Of a DNA stretch of 64,000 nucleotides, positions 1 to 11,772 are shown piece by piece. Source of the stretch: Lyophyllum atratum (Eukaryota; Basidiomycota; Agaricomycetes; Agaricales; Lyophyllaceae); NCBI GenBank assembly GCA_014905825.1, contig JACGCN010000001.1:3782001-3846000 (forward strand), written 5' to 3'. The notes under the pieces are model-generated. The model was not told the DNA's origin. It searched no databases and saw only the letters and a program-made list of their open reading frames with translations. A program made the translations under genes and the position numbers. How positions within the stretch are numbered: the stretch's first letter is position 1; every line of letters starts with the position of its first letter.

Positions 1-321
1 GTTCGAGGATGAGTAGTGTGGAGACTGAGAATTTCTGAGTGATTTTTAGACTAATTTACCGGTTGTAAAGAGGCTCTTAATCGTGGGCGCGGTCGAGGAT
101 CAATTATAGAGATGTTAAACAGGCCTGGAAGAGCTCCGACCACAACTTGTAAAGAGGCCATGGACGATAACCGACAGCTTCGAATAAGAGGCCTACTCAT
201 ATACCAGAAACGCCGCTCTGTGGAGCCCGTAATGGCTCTGAGGATTGCATCACGATCTCCACATATCCTCAACATACCCACTGACAAAAGGCGACGCTAG
301 AGAAGAAACGAACGTTGAAAA
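1..321. other. window edge, no gene recognised
   Basis: This is the sequence downstream of the P450 stop codon. Short open frames exist on both strands, but none has a recognisable domain or splice context. A short phrase ending in TTGTAAAGAGGC occurs twice, near 64 and 148, and no wider repeat is visible. It could be the 3' UTR of the P450 or the flank of a gene outside the window. Confidence 0.4.
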
Positions 322-2514
322 TTAGGTTTCATCATGAGCAACATTAGCCGCCACAATTAAGTCGTGTGCTTCCACTGAGCGAGGGGTTATAGAGCAACGG
401 AAGGGAGCCTTGTGGCTAGGGAGACAAAAATGAATGAGACTATCTCCACATTAGACGACAAACCAAACCTACATTGCTAAACCATCCAAGTACTCATCGC
501 TAATTGGGATTTCTTTGCCATCCATGTCCTTTGCTTTGGTGATGTTGAGAGTGGACAGAACGGTTGCGATCGTTAGCCAAACCTTGCGTTATGAAGGTCA
601 ATGTATCTGCGCATCACACATATAGCAGGGACTTTCTCACTGTTGCACTGGCCATGTGACGTCCGGGACAAATCCTGCATTCCGAATCCATGAATTCGAC
701 AAGCTGTGAGGTAGACGAAGCAACCAGTATTTTTCTCTCACCTTCTGCCAAACCCGAATGCAAGAACCTGATCGTCGTTATTGAGCTTCCCTTTGTCGTC
801 GAAGAAGCGTTCTGGAAGGAACGAGTCAGGCTCCGGGTATATCGACTCATCATGCGCCATCGCCCTGTTCGACCAACAATAAACATCGGAAAACGCGCAA
901 TTTAACTTTTACAGACCAAATGTTCGCCATAACCACCGAGCCTGTAGAAATTGTGAGAAACAAGCATGGGACGTGATCATCCTGCATACCTTTCGGAATG
1001 TAGTATCCGTTGTAGATATCCTCATCCCAGGCAGCATGTGGAGCCCCCAAAGGGAGGACAGGGCGCCATCTCATGACTTCTCGATATATAGCCTCGACAT
1101 AGGGCAAGGACCCGCGATCGCCGTAGTCAGGCAAACGATGAGTTCCAATCACAGCATCGATTTCCTCTTGTGCCTTTCGTTGTTTGTCAGGGTTCATTAC
1201 CATTGCGTAGAAGAAAGTTCCTAGAGACGATGTTGTCTGGGATGGGTTTTAGTCGTCAACTTGAACGAAGGATATGATTACAGAATAGCTCACAGTCTCT
1301 GCGCCACCTACTCCGAAGAGTGAAGCCAAGGAGAATTCGTGAGTCGCTGAGTCATTTATCCAAGTAGGATGGACCTCAGTGCTCACCGACAAAGGCAGTC
1401 GCTGTAACCTGCTTGATATCTTCCTCCGCTTCTGCAGCTGCTAGTCCGTCCTGGTCGTCATTCTTCTCCAGTAGCCTCGCTACAAGGCCCGAGACCTCCA
1501 CGCCAGAAGCCTTCGAGTGATCGTGTCACATACTATTATCAATTAACATATACTCAAAAGTGCTGCTTTCCTACCATTTTCTCCTTTATCCAGCTGAAGG
1601 GAACATTCAGCACATCATCTGTAAGAGTCTTACATCCTGCGGCAAATGTCTTGAATCCTGCTCCTGGTAGCCATGATGGAAGATATCGAAGAAACGGGAA
1701 GGCGTTGACAAGGACGGCTCCAGGGAACATGGCTTCGCCCAGTTTGTCCACTGCCAGCCCAACCGCATTGCCGAACCTGTTGACATTCGCCAGCGAGATA
1801 TTGCTGTCATACATAGTCGCCATCACGATTGTTGCAGCGAGACTAAATTGCGCCCCTGTCAACGAACATGTAAGAGGGAAGATAAAATAACTCGCGTTCT
1901 GTTATGCGCCAAAAAATCTTCCGGGGTAAGCAGCATAGCGTGGAGCATTTCATGTATCTTTTTGGTTTGTACGGGCTGGTAGGTAGCTGAAACTTCTTTC
2001 TTGAAATGTTGTTGGAATAATCGCCTATGGCGCCGCCACTTGTCACCGTAAGGTACGACCGCAATATTGAAGTCCCATCCCATGCTGCAGCGGGAGATGT
2101 TAAGAGAAATGCACGGCTCAGGACAATATCGGCCTACAGTTTGACCATCGTCATCGCTGGGCGATCGGAGTAGATCTGAGAACGCTTCTCGAAAAGCGCA
2201 ACTGCGTCTTTGAGAGAATTAACCACTATGACATGTTGATGATATTCCCTAAAGTGAAAAACGGAACCTAAGATGGTGTCAAACATCTATACAGTGAAAG
2301 CAGTAGAACAATATCTACCATACTGTTTGGCCCAGCGAGAGTAGGTTAACCAAGGTCGGGTTGTCGGAAGCTCATGCGAATTTCCTGAAATCCATCTCGG
2401 TTGGGGACCAGGCGGATATGGAGGCCTTGTGGAAACCGAAAACCATCGCTTCACGACGAAACCGATTGATACTATGACAAGCAGGCCAGAGAGTCGAGAC
2501 ACAAGGTGGTCCAT
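322..2514 (-). CDS. cytochrome P450, OrdA-like, 12 exons
   Basis: A heme-thiolate monooxygenase of the fungal OrdA-like group; the substrate cannot be told. Exons as read: 2514-2319, 2267-2138, 2084-1896, 1842-1575, 1510-1387, 1307-1294, 1236-990, 941-917, 864-742, 674-641, 582-473, 415-322. They sum to 1554 nt (517 aa) and keep frame throughout. The start ATG precedes an N-terminal membrane anchor ([13 protein letters not shown]) and a Pro-rich hinge ([10 protein letters not shown]). The I-helix motif GGAETT, the K-helix ExxR in [10 protein letters not shown] and the heme loop FGFGRRICPGRH are all present. The heme loop spans an intron, so a single-frame view wrongly suggests a break. Exon 6 is only 14 nt. 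The intron after exon 3 fits only as GC-AG (donor GCGAGT). The gene looks intact. Confidence 0.9.
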
Positions 2515-2876
2515 GAAAGTGACGGAAAACCTATCCACTGAGGAGGTTATCCCTGCCACTTTATACCCTACCGAACATGGAACATCGCGAGAAGAATCTT
2601 TCATATTGGGATTGACACCATCACATGCCTCGTGTGGCCTTGTGCAGGGTGGGCTGGCGTGGTGTGCGTGACTGCAGGGTGAAGTGGGATTGAGAGGGAA
2701 GATGTCAAAGAAGGGCCAAGTCCAGTGATTGAAGCGGCGGTGTTTCTGCGTTCGACGGTCCGTGTCACCACAAGATCCAGAAAGGCCTGAGAGTCCACTC
2801 ATCCGAAATCAGACTGAAATCTAGGCAATCAATGGGAAGGGGTCATATATTCTTTGTTAGAAGATGCAAGTTCAAA
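2515..2876. other. P450 upstream / phosphotransferase downstream spacer
   Basis: 362 bp between two minus-strand genes. It should hold the P450 promoter and 5' leader and the 3' UTR of the phosphotransferase. The P450 frame stays open upstream of the chosen ATG, but that extension has no P450 character. No further gene is seen. Confidence 0.4.
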
Positions 2877-4128
2877 TCATCTCGATAACAAAGGCCCCAT
2901 GAGCGATTCCCTAAGGTCCTCCTCGTTTGCACCAGCGGCAGCAACAATGATGTGCACACCCTCTTCAACAACCCTCCGAGTGCTTTCTTTGTCGCCCCAC
3001 GGCACACGTGGGGTCAGGACCACAAGATGTGCGCCCCAGTGCACCAGCGCATTCCGCGCCAACTCCGTGTCGGGTTTATATTCCTGCGCATACGCTTGCA
3101 GGAAAGTAGTAAGCACCGTAGACGCCGAGCCTTCCGCAATCGGTACAAACCGCCGCAAGAGGTGCATCTCCGCGCAAAACTGGCCGAGCTCGACGCCAGG
3201 AAGGCCAGGCTTGGCGAGTTCCCAGTCGACGATGTATAGCCGCTGGAGCTGCTGCTTATCATCGAGGGTGACCATGATATTACCCGGCCAGAAGTCTCCC
3301 ATGACGAACTGTCCATGCCATTCAATCCCTAACCACAAGATCATACCGAACACGGGAGGGGTACTCACAACATCACGCGCAGCCTTCATCGCCCCAATCA
3401 TCTCCTCCACCACCTTTCTCACAACCTCCACATCCGCATCTGCCGCTATCAGCAGGGGATCCGTTAGGGCGGGGAGCACCTCGTCCCCGTCGCCCGGTTC
3501 AAGCGTCTGCATGACGCGTCCATACGTCACCCACGGCGACAGCTCAAGCGCCTGAGAGTTCTGTGCGAACAGCTGAAGGATCCCATCTGGATCGGCACGG
3601 CTCCACTTATGCATCGCGGCGACGAAGCGCCCCAGAGAACTCCCGATCGTCTCTGGGAGACCCGGTGCATCGGGGGTAGAAGCGGCGCGGCCCTGGCGCA
3701 TGAATTCCTTGAGTGTGAGGGTATGCACGCCACAGTCCTCCATGACGATGACGCTGTGCGTGGGGTCGAATTTGTAGATCGTAGGGACTGTGACGAGGGA
3801 GTCGGGGGGCAGCCAGGCTTTGATGCGCGTCATTGCTTCGTATTCGAATCTCTACTCAGCCCAATCAACCAACAGAGTGCATTTTGAAGGGGAAAGTATT
3901 GCAGACCTGGCGATCAAGCCAAAACTGAAGGCTCGCAAGGTTCTTCACGTACGGCTGCGCATGCTTCAATACCAACGTCTCCTGGCCCTCAAAGGGCGTG
4001 TCCAGATGTATCCGATACGCAAAGTTCGCAGTGCCGCCGCTGAGAACCGTGACCGTCCCACTAGCGAAGGGGCTATCAGCGAGGTAGGCCCCCACCGCTT
4101 CCACGGTGGTCAAATCTGCTTCGGTCAT
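2877..4128 (-). CDS. phosphotransferase, aminoglycoside-PT / methylthioribose-kinase-like
   Basis: Two exons (4128-3907, 3851-2877) give 398 aa, joined at ...WLDRQ/RFEYEAM.... The fold is kinase-like: an N-terminal glycine-containing loop (VLSGGTANFAYR), a lysine strand (LVLKHAQPY), a hinge (VIVMEDCG), a catalytic loop (VMGDFWPGNIMV) and a metal-binding aspartate (IVDWE). The catalytic Asp and the following Asn are kept. The His usual before GD is Met here. Length and motifs suit the fungal APH / 5-methylthioribose kinase-like family, which phosphorylates small molecules. The actual substrate is unknown and resistance to an antibiotic should not be assumed. It lies 3' of the divergent stretch around 4.2 kb and in the same orientation as the P450. 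Confidence 0.8.
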
Positions 4129-4918
4129 TTTGGGTATAGTGATTGGGTGGTAGGAAGAAGGCGCAGATGGTCGATCTTTGGTTGCGTTTTCGGGACTGGG
4201 ATGTTATGATCTAGATTATCCGATATTTATCTGGTGGTAGAATAGCGTGGCCGCAGCAGCGACGGGTCCGAGGGAGTCAACGCGACGGGCCCGAGTCGCG
4301 CGACTCGACTTTCCAGGAGGGACGGACCATGATAGCCATCTCCAAAGGCTGCGCGTCCCCAGACTACGTGTTTCCGACAGAGGAGTCGATGCTTTGGAAG
4401 GCGGGTGATGGTTCGAGTTACAGGAAATTTGAAATCACAAGGTCGTTACATAAATGATTCTAACAAGGCATGTACTAGTTCTAAGTATCAATTCTTATTG
4501 GAAACTAGGTTGGAGAACCAGTAAAACATGATATAACTTCTACTCGTAGTACAAGAGGGAAAATACACCGCGCAGATGGCATGCGCATCTACATATGAGG
4601 GCTGGTATGTAATGGTAAGTATAAGGTAAAGACAAAACATCGTGCTCTCATGTACCAGTACAACACGTCAGAGAAGATAATACAGGTGTAGGGTATGGTG
4701 CGAATGAGGATATATACAGAAAGGCGTGAACATGGAAAACATGAGGAGGAAGACGTGGGAAGCCCATTAACCCGCCTCGAGGAGAGACGGATGAAGACCT
4801 AAGCAGCGAAAGCAATACACAGCAAGAACGTCCGAAACCCGAATAAGAAAAGAAGAGAACCAAGCGCACAGTCGAGCAGGTGCCGCAGCAGCACCACGAC
4901 TCAACACGCCCTCCAACC
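4129..4918. other. intergenic, no gene seen
   Basis: About 790 bp between the phosphotransferase start and the stop codon of the 803-aa protein. It should include the promoter of the former and the 3' UTR of the latter. Only short chance frames are present. The right part (about 4880-5000) is very CA/CT-rich, continuing the biased composition of the adjoining coding region. Confidence 0.4.
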
Positions 4919-7330
4919 CTACCACCACGACGCACCACCACCACCCCCCTTCTGCCCCCTCACACCCACCCCCCCCTCCGCACCCCTCGTCTCAACACTC
5001 CCCACCCCCAACCAACTCCTCCCAATCCCCTCATACGCAATCTGCAGCACCTTCTCCCTCCCACTCCCCATCGCCCCCTCTCTTTCTCTTGCCCTCCCCT
5101 TTCCCTCCCCACCCCCCTCGCTTACCACATTCCCCAACGCCTTCACCCTCAAATAAAGCGGGTTCTCCACCGCCCGCACCCGCAGCACCACCGCCCCATT
5201 ATGCAGCGCCGGCCCGCCCCACGGCGCAGCCCCACCCGCATAGTGCGCGTGTACGCGGAAGGGCGAGCGGCACGGGACGGGGTGGGGCTTGAAGTGTAAG
5301 GCGTACGGTAGGGGGTTAGGGAGGACCGTGCGCGGGGGCTCGTCGTGCTCTGTGCCGTCCGCTATAGTCGTGCGCGAGCGGAGAGGAATCGGGCGTGGGG
5401 GAGGGGCGGGGTGGGAGGGGCTGGGGGTATTATGAGGCGTTGGGGACGTATTGAGGAACGCCTTGACGTCAGCGGCGCGCACTCTTTGCCCGGGAGGGCC
5501 GAGCGGGCGCCAACTCCTTCTTAGTGGCGTAGATCTGCGGGAGGAGACGCTCAGGACGAAGGGGGCGGTGACCTGGCGGTCGTCTAACGAGTCTGAGGAG
5601 GCGGAGATGGCGAACATCGTTGCATTCATGTATGCGTTCTGGAAGCCCTTGGCTAGCTCGAGGAACTGGAATACGCGGCGGACGACGACGCTGGCATGGG
5701 TAAAGGTGTCGTCACTAGCGCCAGTGGGTATTGAGCTAGATGCGGATGTGGTAAAGGGGCGGTGATCTACGTATGGAGCGTTGGGACCGTTGGCAGTGTT
5801 CATTGGGAGGGGGCTGTCGGCAGGGGAGACAGGTGTGAGATGTGTACATGGTTTGCAAGAGTGTGGAGGAGAGGGCTTGTGTGTACCGGGGGATGGAGGG
5901 GCTAGAAACCAGGAGTTTGGTCGATCCTTACGTGTAGGTGAGGCGGATTTACTGAACCACGTCGGCGGGGAGCTAGAGGGTGTCGTAGCCGCTGTCGACG
6001 CAGAAGACGAAGTGCTAGAGAAGGACAACCACGATCGCCGCGAAGGGGTTGGCGACAACGAAGATGAAGGCGAGGAGGCCGAAGACAACGACGAGGAGGA
6101 AGACGAGGAGGAACAGGCGGCACAGGAAGACAGGAGCGCAGATTTATCACTGCCCCTCCTCCTCATAGGTGGTTTCGCTGGCCCTTTGCCCTTTCGCCGC
6201 CGTCGCTCATCCTCCTCCCACTCCACAACCTTGAGCAAGCTCTCCAGCAGTTCCACCTCGCGGCGTCGCTTACGGTCCTGGCTGGCGCTCGTCGACAACG
6301 GACTCATGGGTCGTCGCTCGGGGAGGAACAACGGGCCCTGCATGCTAGCGAGAACATCGCTGAACGGGACGGTCCGGGAATCATCAAAGAGAGGGCGCGA
6401 GAAGGGCGACTTTGACTTGGGCTGGGCTGGAGCCTTAGGTCTCGAGAGCGGGCAGGATTGGGTCGGGCAAGGCATGAAGTCGTAGACAAAGGGCTCCTGG
6501 TCTTGCGAGGAGGACGCCGTGGTCAGTTTATATGTCACCACAGGGCGTGGCGAGGCGCCAGAGGGTCTTGGGCGAGACATGCGTCTGACTGGCACGCGAC
6601 CGTCTTCCACAAATCTTTGCTCTTCAGCACTCCTTTTCTCCTCTGCCTCCCTCCGGCGTGCCGCTAAGACCTTTGCCTCCCTCAACCGTTCCTTTCCCTG
6701 CTCCCATATCCGCTCACAATCCCTGAGTCTCTCTATGCGCCGCTTCTCTTCCAACTTCTCCGACTCCTTCCTCTGTCTCTCATGCAACGCTTTCTCGTCC
6801 TCTTCATCCATCAGCCGCCCATGGGGAACAAAACAAAAGTCGAAGTCCTCGTCTTTGACCTCAGCTATGCGGGGGTCGTCGGTGGAGGTGACATTGATAC
6901 CTTTGAGACGGAGCAGTAGCATCTTGGCGAGATGAATGTCGTCCATTGCGTATGCGACGTGGACCTGGTCCTCGAGCGAGCGTGGCGGTGACGGCGGCGA
7001 GTCGTAGTAGTCGGGCGACACGGAAGCCGACGAGGACAACGACGGCGGGGGTGGGATAAACGCTGGTCTGGACGCCAGTTTAATAGGAGCTGGTGCAGCG
7101 ACGGGCTTCATGGGCGGAGGTGGTGGCGCGTCATAGAAAAGGTCGGACTTTTCGCTCGAGGTCCGCTCCGGGTTTGTGGAAGCCCTGGTCCGGTGAGTGA
7201 CAGTACGCCGCTCCTCGGAGGCCTGTCTAGCCAGCGCGGTATGCGAGACCTGTCGTGAGCGTCCGCGCCAGCATGCGATGGCGTTGTCAGGGGGCCGCAG
7301 GGGCGGGGCCTGGGGGCGGAGGGTGAGCAT
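4919..7330 (-). CDS. large low-complexity protein with a charged coiled coil, unknown function
   Basis: A single open frame; I place the start at 7330 (MLTLRPQAPPLRPPDN), giving 803 aa. The frame continues upstream to 7756, but that part looks non-coding. Visible features are a Pro-rich N-terminal third (DAPPPPPMKP), a conserved-looking block (YAMDDIHLAKMLLLRLKGI), a strongly charged probable coiled coil rich in Glu, Arg and Lys (about 6800-6620), then serine-rich low complexity around 6020-6180 and a Gly-rich C-terminus. The YAMDDIHLAKMLLL block is the best candidate for a real domain. I do not recognise the family. The start is uncertain and the C-terminal 150 residues are so biased that a missed intron is possible. 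Confidence 0.55.
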   Translation of the reverse strand: MLTLRPQAPPLRPPDNAIACWRGRSRQVSHTALARQASEERRTVTHRTRASTNPERTSSEKSDLFYDAPPPPPMKPVAAPAPIKLASRPAFIPPPPSLSSSASVSPDYYDSPPSPPRSLEDQVHVAYAMDDIHLAKMLLLRLKGINVTSTDDPRIAEVKDEDFDFCFVPHGRLMDEEDEKALHERQRKESEKLEEKRRIERLRDCERIWEQGKERLREAKVLAARRREAEEKRSAEEQRFVEDGRVPVRRMSRPRPSGASPRPVVTYKLTTASSSQDQEPFVYDFMPCPTQSCPLSRPKAPAQPKSKSPFSRPLFDDSRTVPFSDVLASMQGPLFLPERRPMSPLSTSASQDRKRRREVELLESLLKVVEWEEDERRRRKGKGPAKPPMRRRGSDKSALLSSCAACSSSSSSSSLSSASSPSSSLSPTPSRRSWLSFSSTSSSASTAATTPSSSPPTWFSKSASPTRKDRPNSWFLAPPSPGTHKPSPPHSCKPCTHLTPVSPADSPLPMNTANGPNAPYVDHRPFTTSASSSIPTGASDDTFTHASVVVRRVFQFLELAKGFQNAYMNATMFAISASSDSLDDRQVTAPFVLSVSSRRSTPLRRSWRPLGPPGQRVRAADVKAFLNTSPTPHNTPSPSHPAPPPRPIPLRSRTTIADGTEHDEPPRTVLPNPLPYALHFKPHPVPCRSPFRVHAHYAGGAAPWGGPALHNGAVVLRVRAVENPLYLRVKALGNVVSEGGGEGKGRAREREGAMGSGREKVLQIAYEGIGRSWLGVGSVETRGAEGGVGVRGQKGGGGGASWW

Positions 7331-10300
7331 TCCAATGCGGGGTAGGAAAGAAAGGAGACAGGCCGGGGTTGCCGTCAATATAAAGACCTGATCAGCCTCG
7401 AGGCTGAGATGAATGCAGATAAGAACCAAGATCGCATATTCACGGAGAACGCCGATATTTGCCTCACAACCATGCCATGTTGACCCATTCGGTCTTTCAT
7501 CGGATGCTGCACAACCATGCGTCCTTCCCGGACTGCCTTGAGTATCTGGTTCACGCGGCGCTGCCTTGAGTGTGCACGAATCACTCAACCATGCACCAAC
7601 CCTCTCCTCCCGAGCGACCCGCCATCTTCGCAAGCTGTTATATGTCATCCCTGACACCCAATGCGTAGGCAAACACCGTACACCATGGGGAAAGGTGGAA
7701 CTCCCACTTCCAACCGCAACTACATAACATAAAGATATCCCACCACAGCGCCACAATCACGACGACCCCCACTGCTCCACTCTACACAAGGCCCTATTCC
7801 CACCAATCCCAGTGTACCTCCTCCGCTGGGTCTCCCTTCCCTCTTCCGTGCGGGCTCTCTATAGTGGTCCATTGTCTAATTCTGGAACTACTCCAGGTTA
7901 CCAACACAGATAGCCTTTATCACAGGTCCATCTATCAGCGGGAAACTGCGAACGCTCAAGTATCATGTATCAGGTTTTCGCCGGCGTCGGGCTGTGAGCA
8001 ATCGCTATCATCGCGGATGGGAGTACCCCACTCCAAATGGCACTGGGCGTATCTCGACGCCCGTCCAGAACTGCGGTCATATCCCACTGTCTGTCACGGT
8101 CAATACGAACGGCCATACAACCATCTCTGAACCTAATAACCGGCATCCTCGCGGATCACCCTCGTATGTCTTCCGGGGCTATACCTTCACAGGCCGGTGA
8201 CGTTGCCTCCTGCTTCGAAGTTCTTATCTCGACGCCCACTGTACTCAACAACCCATAATATCTATCATTCATGGCATTATCACCAGACCATGCATGCTAA
8301 GTACACAGAAGCGAAGACCTCGCTTTTCGGTTCACGACGTCAGCTAGCACAGGTTATTGCATGCAAAGATGGTCCCGGCATTCATGCTGTATACGATGAT
8401 ATAATTCAAGGCGTCCGTCCGCTGCTTCTCCAGATTCTTATTTCATTCTTGGTGAGCGCCTAGATAAGCGATCTATAAACGCTGACGAAGCCGGACGCTT
8501 TACTATCCGTCTTCCTCTCGCACGTCACATAGTCTTACCGCGCCCACACTGGCTCCTCTGCTTGAACTCTAAATTCTGCTTGTCTATAGCTAGCAGCGCA
8601 GATCTTAATTTGCAAAACTTCACAGCGCTACATGGCTCGATAGTGGCGTGTAGCTCCGTATAGCCCCTGCTGTTGTCCCGCTGCTGCTAACGCACCGCAC
8701 CGTAGTCAAGTGCGCAGGACGAAACAACAAAAGATCGTAAATTACTTTTCATACGATCACCAGCCCATGACTGTCCTCGCCTCACAGCCTGTCCGTCATG
8801 GTCGCCGGACTTTAGTTCCTCTACAGGCACAGCATCACCACACCCTGCCCCGCAGCTTTATCGCTGTACGATTCAATACGCCATCCTCTATGCATCCAGT
8901 ACACACCATCTGCCTCGAGGCATGCCCCGTGCACATGGGTGCTGTTTATCTGCGCCTCGTGGACGCTACAAATGACATCGATAGCATACTATTACTTGCG
9001 CGCGGGGGGCTTCAGGACCCGTAGGGCCCGGATGGAGACAGGCGGGTTCATGATTTCATCGCGTTGCCTTATGCCCATAGTGCGGGGGCATGTGTGTATA
9101 TGCACCAATGGTGCCTTGACGATTTGTGTGTACCACCGACTGTGTATAATTATCCATGTACAAGTACGTTCCTTGGAGTGTACTCGAAACTTCTGTGGGT
9201 CCACTCCCGATGTTCCACCAGTGTTCTGTGAAGGAACTTACCTTGAGAAGCCACCCTCGATTGAAGAGGGGTCCATGCTTGTCTTGATCATAATCCGCGT
9301 ATCGATGAATTGCATTGTATCCCGTGCCGTGTACTGCGTCGGCTAGGCGAGGTGCGAGTGCTCGCGTCTCCGGAGCTAGGTCGACGCAGCGAGGAACTGA
9401 TACCATCGCGCCTCATGTATCGGGCAGACCGGGCTCGACCAACATCGAACATTGAGGAAATGTGGAGAGTCGGGTGGGGGGCATCACCACGTTCCGGATC
9501 CCCACATGCCGGGTTCAAACTACCCACTTCCGACCTCCAGATAGAGATATCGTAGCCAGGCCCTTGTGCCCACCTGTCCAAATCCTGCCTCGCCTGGGGG
9601 ATCGGCTGGTTCTCTCCCGGAGTGGCTTCCTGCCCTGCCATCGTCTATCGTTCCCCTGCAACCTGCAAGGCTTCCTGATCCCTGATTGATCACGATTGTA
9701 ATCACCGCAATCTCCAGTTGCAGGCCTGGAATTCCTTCTGTAGATGCCTTTCGATCGTCGTCATCCAAGAACATCGAGCGCTATTAATGTAAGTACTCGA
9801 TGGCATATTGGTCTGCGGTACCTATCAGGGATCTATACCGTCCAATACAGGTACTCTTCCCCATAATGATCGTGGCACAACTTGGGCGTTTTGCGTACTT
9901 TCCTTGTACTTTCCAGCCGCACATTCTACTCCCTCGTTCTTCGAGAAGGCAAAGCAGATGAGGGCCAGTGTATTTATAATTTTGGGATGCAGTTTAAGGG
10001 ACCGTTTGTGGTTACGGACCGAGGACCCTGAAGCTTCCCGGCAATCGTGTAAATCGTAGGTCGGATTAGTACAAGTGATGTCATCTACGCATCGCGTCGA
10101 GCATCATATACTCGTATGTTGTAAAATGACAAAACATAGGAAGTGTACATAGAATTCGAAGCTAAGAAGGTTTACGTTCCAGGCCAGGATTCAATATGTG
10201 CCGCTTCATATGTAGAAGAGTTAGGATCCGAGGCAATGGCAAATGAAATAATGTATTCAAGGAAAGAACAAGCGACGGAAATAGCTTTACGTGGAATCCA

Positions 10301-10492
10301 TGGAAAGAGATTAACGCCCGCAATCAGTCAAGGATGGGCATGCCTACTTCTTCGTATTCTTCCCCTTGTTCCCGTCTTTCGGGGAGGGAGACCTATTATC
10401 CATGGGCGTGGGCGGCCGGTTTGGGGGTCCATGAATATGGCCTGCGTCCCATGACATAGGGATTAGTGCGACGGGTAAAAGCCACGTAGCAG
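7331..10492. other. gene-poor tract of about 3.2 kb
   Basis: No convincing coding region on either strand. Open frames are short, overlap on opposite strands, and show none of the bias or splice continuity of neighbouring genes. Two fragments have somewhat protein-like composition: plus strand 7994-8200 and minus strand 9056-9406. Neither can be extended into a gene or matched to a family. No transposon ends or tandem repeats are seen. It may contain long regulatory sequence, non-coding RNA or a decayed element. Confidence 0.4.
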
Positions 10493-11644
10493 TTAGTACA
10501 ACGCCATCGCCTGGAGTTCAGGAGTTAGTATGGGATGGGGTTTGATAAGAGATGCGCAGAAGATCATGCCTTTATCGCTCGCGCTGATTCTCGACCAACT
10601 CCACGCAATGAAAACACCAATATACGCCAGCAAAGGTGAAAGCCTCCGTAGGACCGTGACCGCTGGCTTCAGCTGCGGAGGCACAATCACCATGGGTACC
10701 TTCCCCAAGAACCACTGCAGGGCTGTCGTAATCAATGCTGCGCGCTGAGTAGCTCTCATCTGGCTAGAGTTGAGCTTCGCCATGACTGGTGGAGGGAGGT
10801 ACAATCGGTAGCCCCACCACGTCGTGAAGATGGACAGTTTTGTCGTTGAGGGCACCCAGACCTTTTCAAGCGCCGGAGGTTGCGAGATTGGTGGAGTGGC
10901 TTCCTTGTCTGCATCTTTCCCGGTAGGCTCTTCGTCGGCGTACTCCAGCTCAGACTCTGCGAGCTCGATCTCTGAGTCCTCCGTCGGTTCGAGAGGTGCG
11001 TACATCATCACACCCTCTTCGGGCTCTGAGTCCACAATCGGTGGTGCACCCGTCCTCTCCTCTACGGGTACATGACCATGCCTTAATCTCTCCAATGCAG
11101 CCCAAACGCTCTGCCTCCTCGTTCCTTTCACCTGTGGGTCATCTCCATTCATCACCTCCTCGGAAGTCAGGAGCTTCATCGTCCTAGCATCGACCACATC
11201 CGGAATCGGCGGCCCTTTCTCATCTACGACCGCCACATTACTGGTGCCCTTGGAAGGCGTCCCGAGGCCGGCCGCAACCACTGCAGTAACGCTAGCCGGA
11301 AGTGGCAGCGTATCGATCATTCGTCGAATCTTCATCGCAAACGTCATCGGCTCCAGCGCGTCCAACTCTGCTTTGCCATGTACATCGTCCGCGGCAGCTG
11401 AGTCTTTGGTTGGCTCCGCGTCAGGGGAGGCGGGGGTGGGTTCGTCATCAGTTATGAACCAGGAGGGAGGCGGGAAGACGATCGGCGGCTCCTTGGATTC
11501 CTTCTTGAGGCCGAGACTGCCGGCGAAGCTCTTGAAGCGGGAGATCGCATTAAGCTTGCTCTTGGGAAGTGGATGGGGAGGCGGTGTTTCAGGCGTCGGG
11601 GAAGGTGTGTTGGAAGTGGAAGACGGGACGACGATCGAGGACAT
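10493..11644 (-). CDS. 383-aa protein with acidic middle and hydrophobic C-terminus
   Basis: A single-exon frame starting MSSIVVPSSTSNTPSPTPE. The N-terminus is Ser/Pro-rich, then basic (RFKSFAGSLGLKKESKEPP). The middle is acidic and probably disordered. The last 110 residues are different: WWGYRLYLPPPVMAKLN, then two hydrophobic stretches (ALITTALQWFLGKVPMVIV and PLLAYIGVFIAWSWSRI). The second is a plausible membrane helix, so the protein may be tail-associated with a membrane. I do not recognise a family or function. The conserved-looking C-terminal block argues that this is a real gene. Confidence 0.65.
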   Translation of the reverse strand: MSSIVVPSSTSNTPSPTPETPPPHPLPKSKLNAISRFKSFAGSLGLKKESKEPPIVFPPPSWFITDDEPTPASPDAEPTKDSAAADDVHGKAELDALEPMTFAMKIRRMIDTLPLPASVTAVVAAGLGTPSKGTSNVAVVDEKGPPIPDVVDARTMKLLTSEEVMNGDDPQVKGTRRQSVWAALERLRHGHVPVEERTGAPPIVDSEPEEGVMMYAPLEPTEDSEIELAESELEYADEEPTGKDADKEATPPISQPPALEKVWVPSTTKLSIFTTWWGYRLYLPPPVMAKLNSSQMRATQRAALITTALQWFLGKVPMVIVPPQLKPAVTVLRRLSPLLAYIGVFIAWSWSRISASDKGMIFCASLIKPHPILTPELQAMALY

Positions 11645-11772
11645 CCTCGGTGTGTGCAGAGTGAAGGGAGTATAGCAGCAATGACATGACCACTATACAG
11701 GTGTACTTTGTCATTGACTCCAACGGAGATAAGATAAGATGATCAAAATCTAATCGGAGGCCTGAATGCTCG

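Noticed and set aside
614..886. apparent frameshift in the P450 heme-binding motif
   Set aside because: An intron (donor at 741, acceptor at 675) splits the motif, and splicing restores FGFGRRICPGRH.
5781..6485. 234-codon plus-strand frame rich in Asp/Glu
   Set aside because: It is the shadow of the Ser/Arg-rich minus-strand protein, with no independent features.
9470..9545. tRNA-like GGGTTCAAAC segment
   Set aside because: The T stem does not pair, and no cloverleaf can be drawn.
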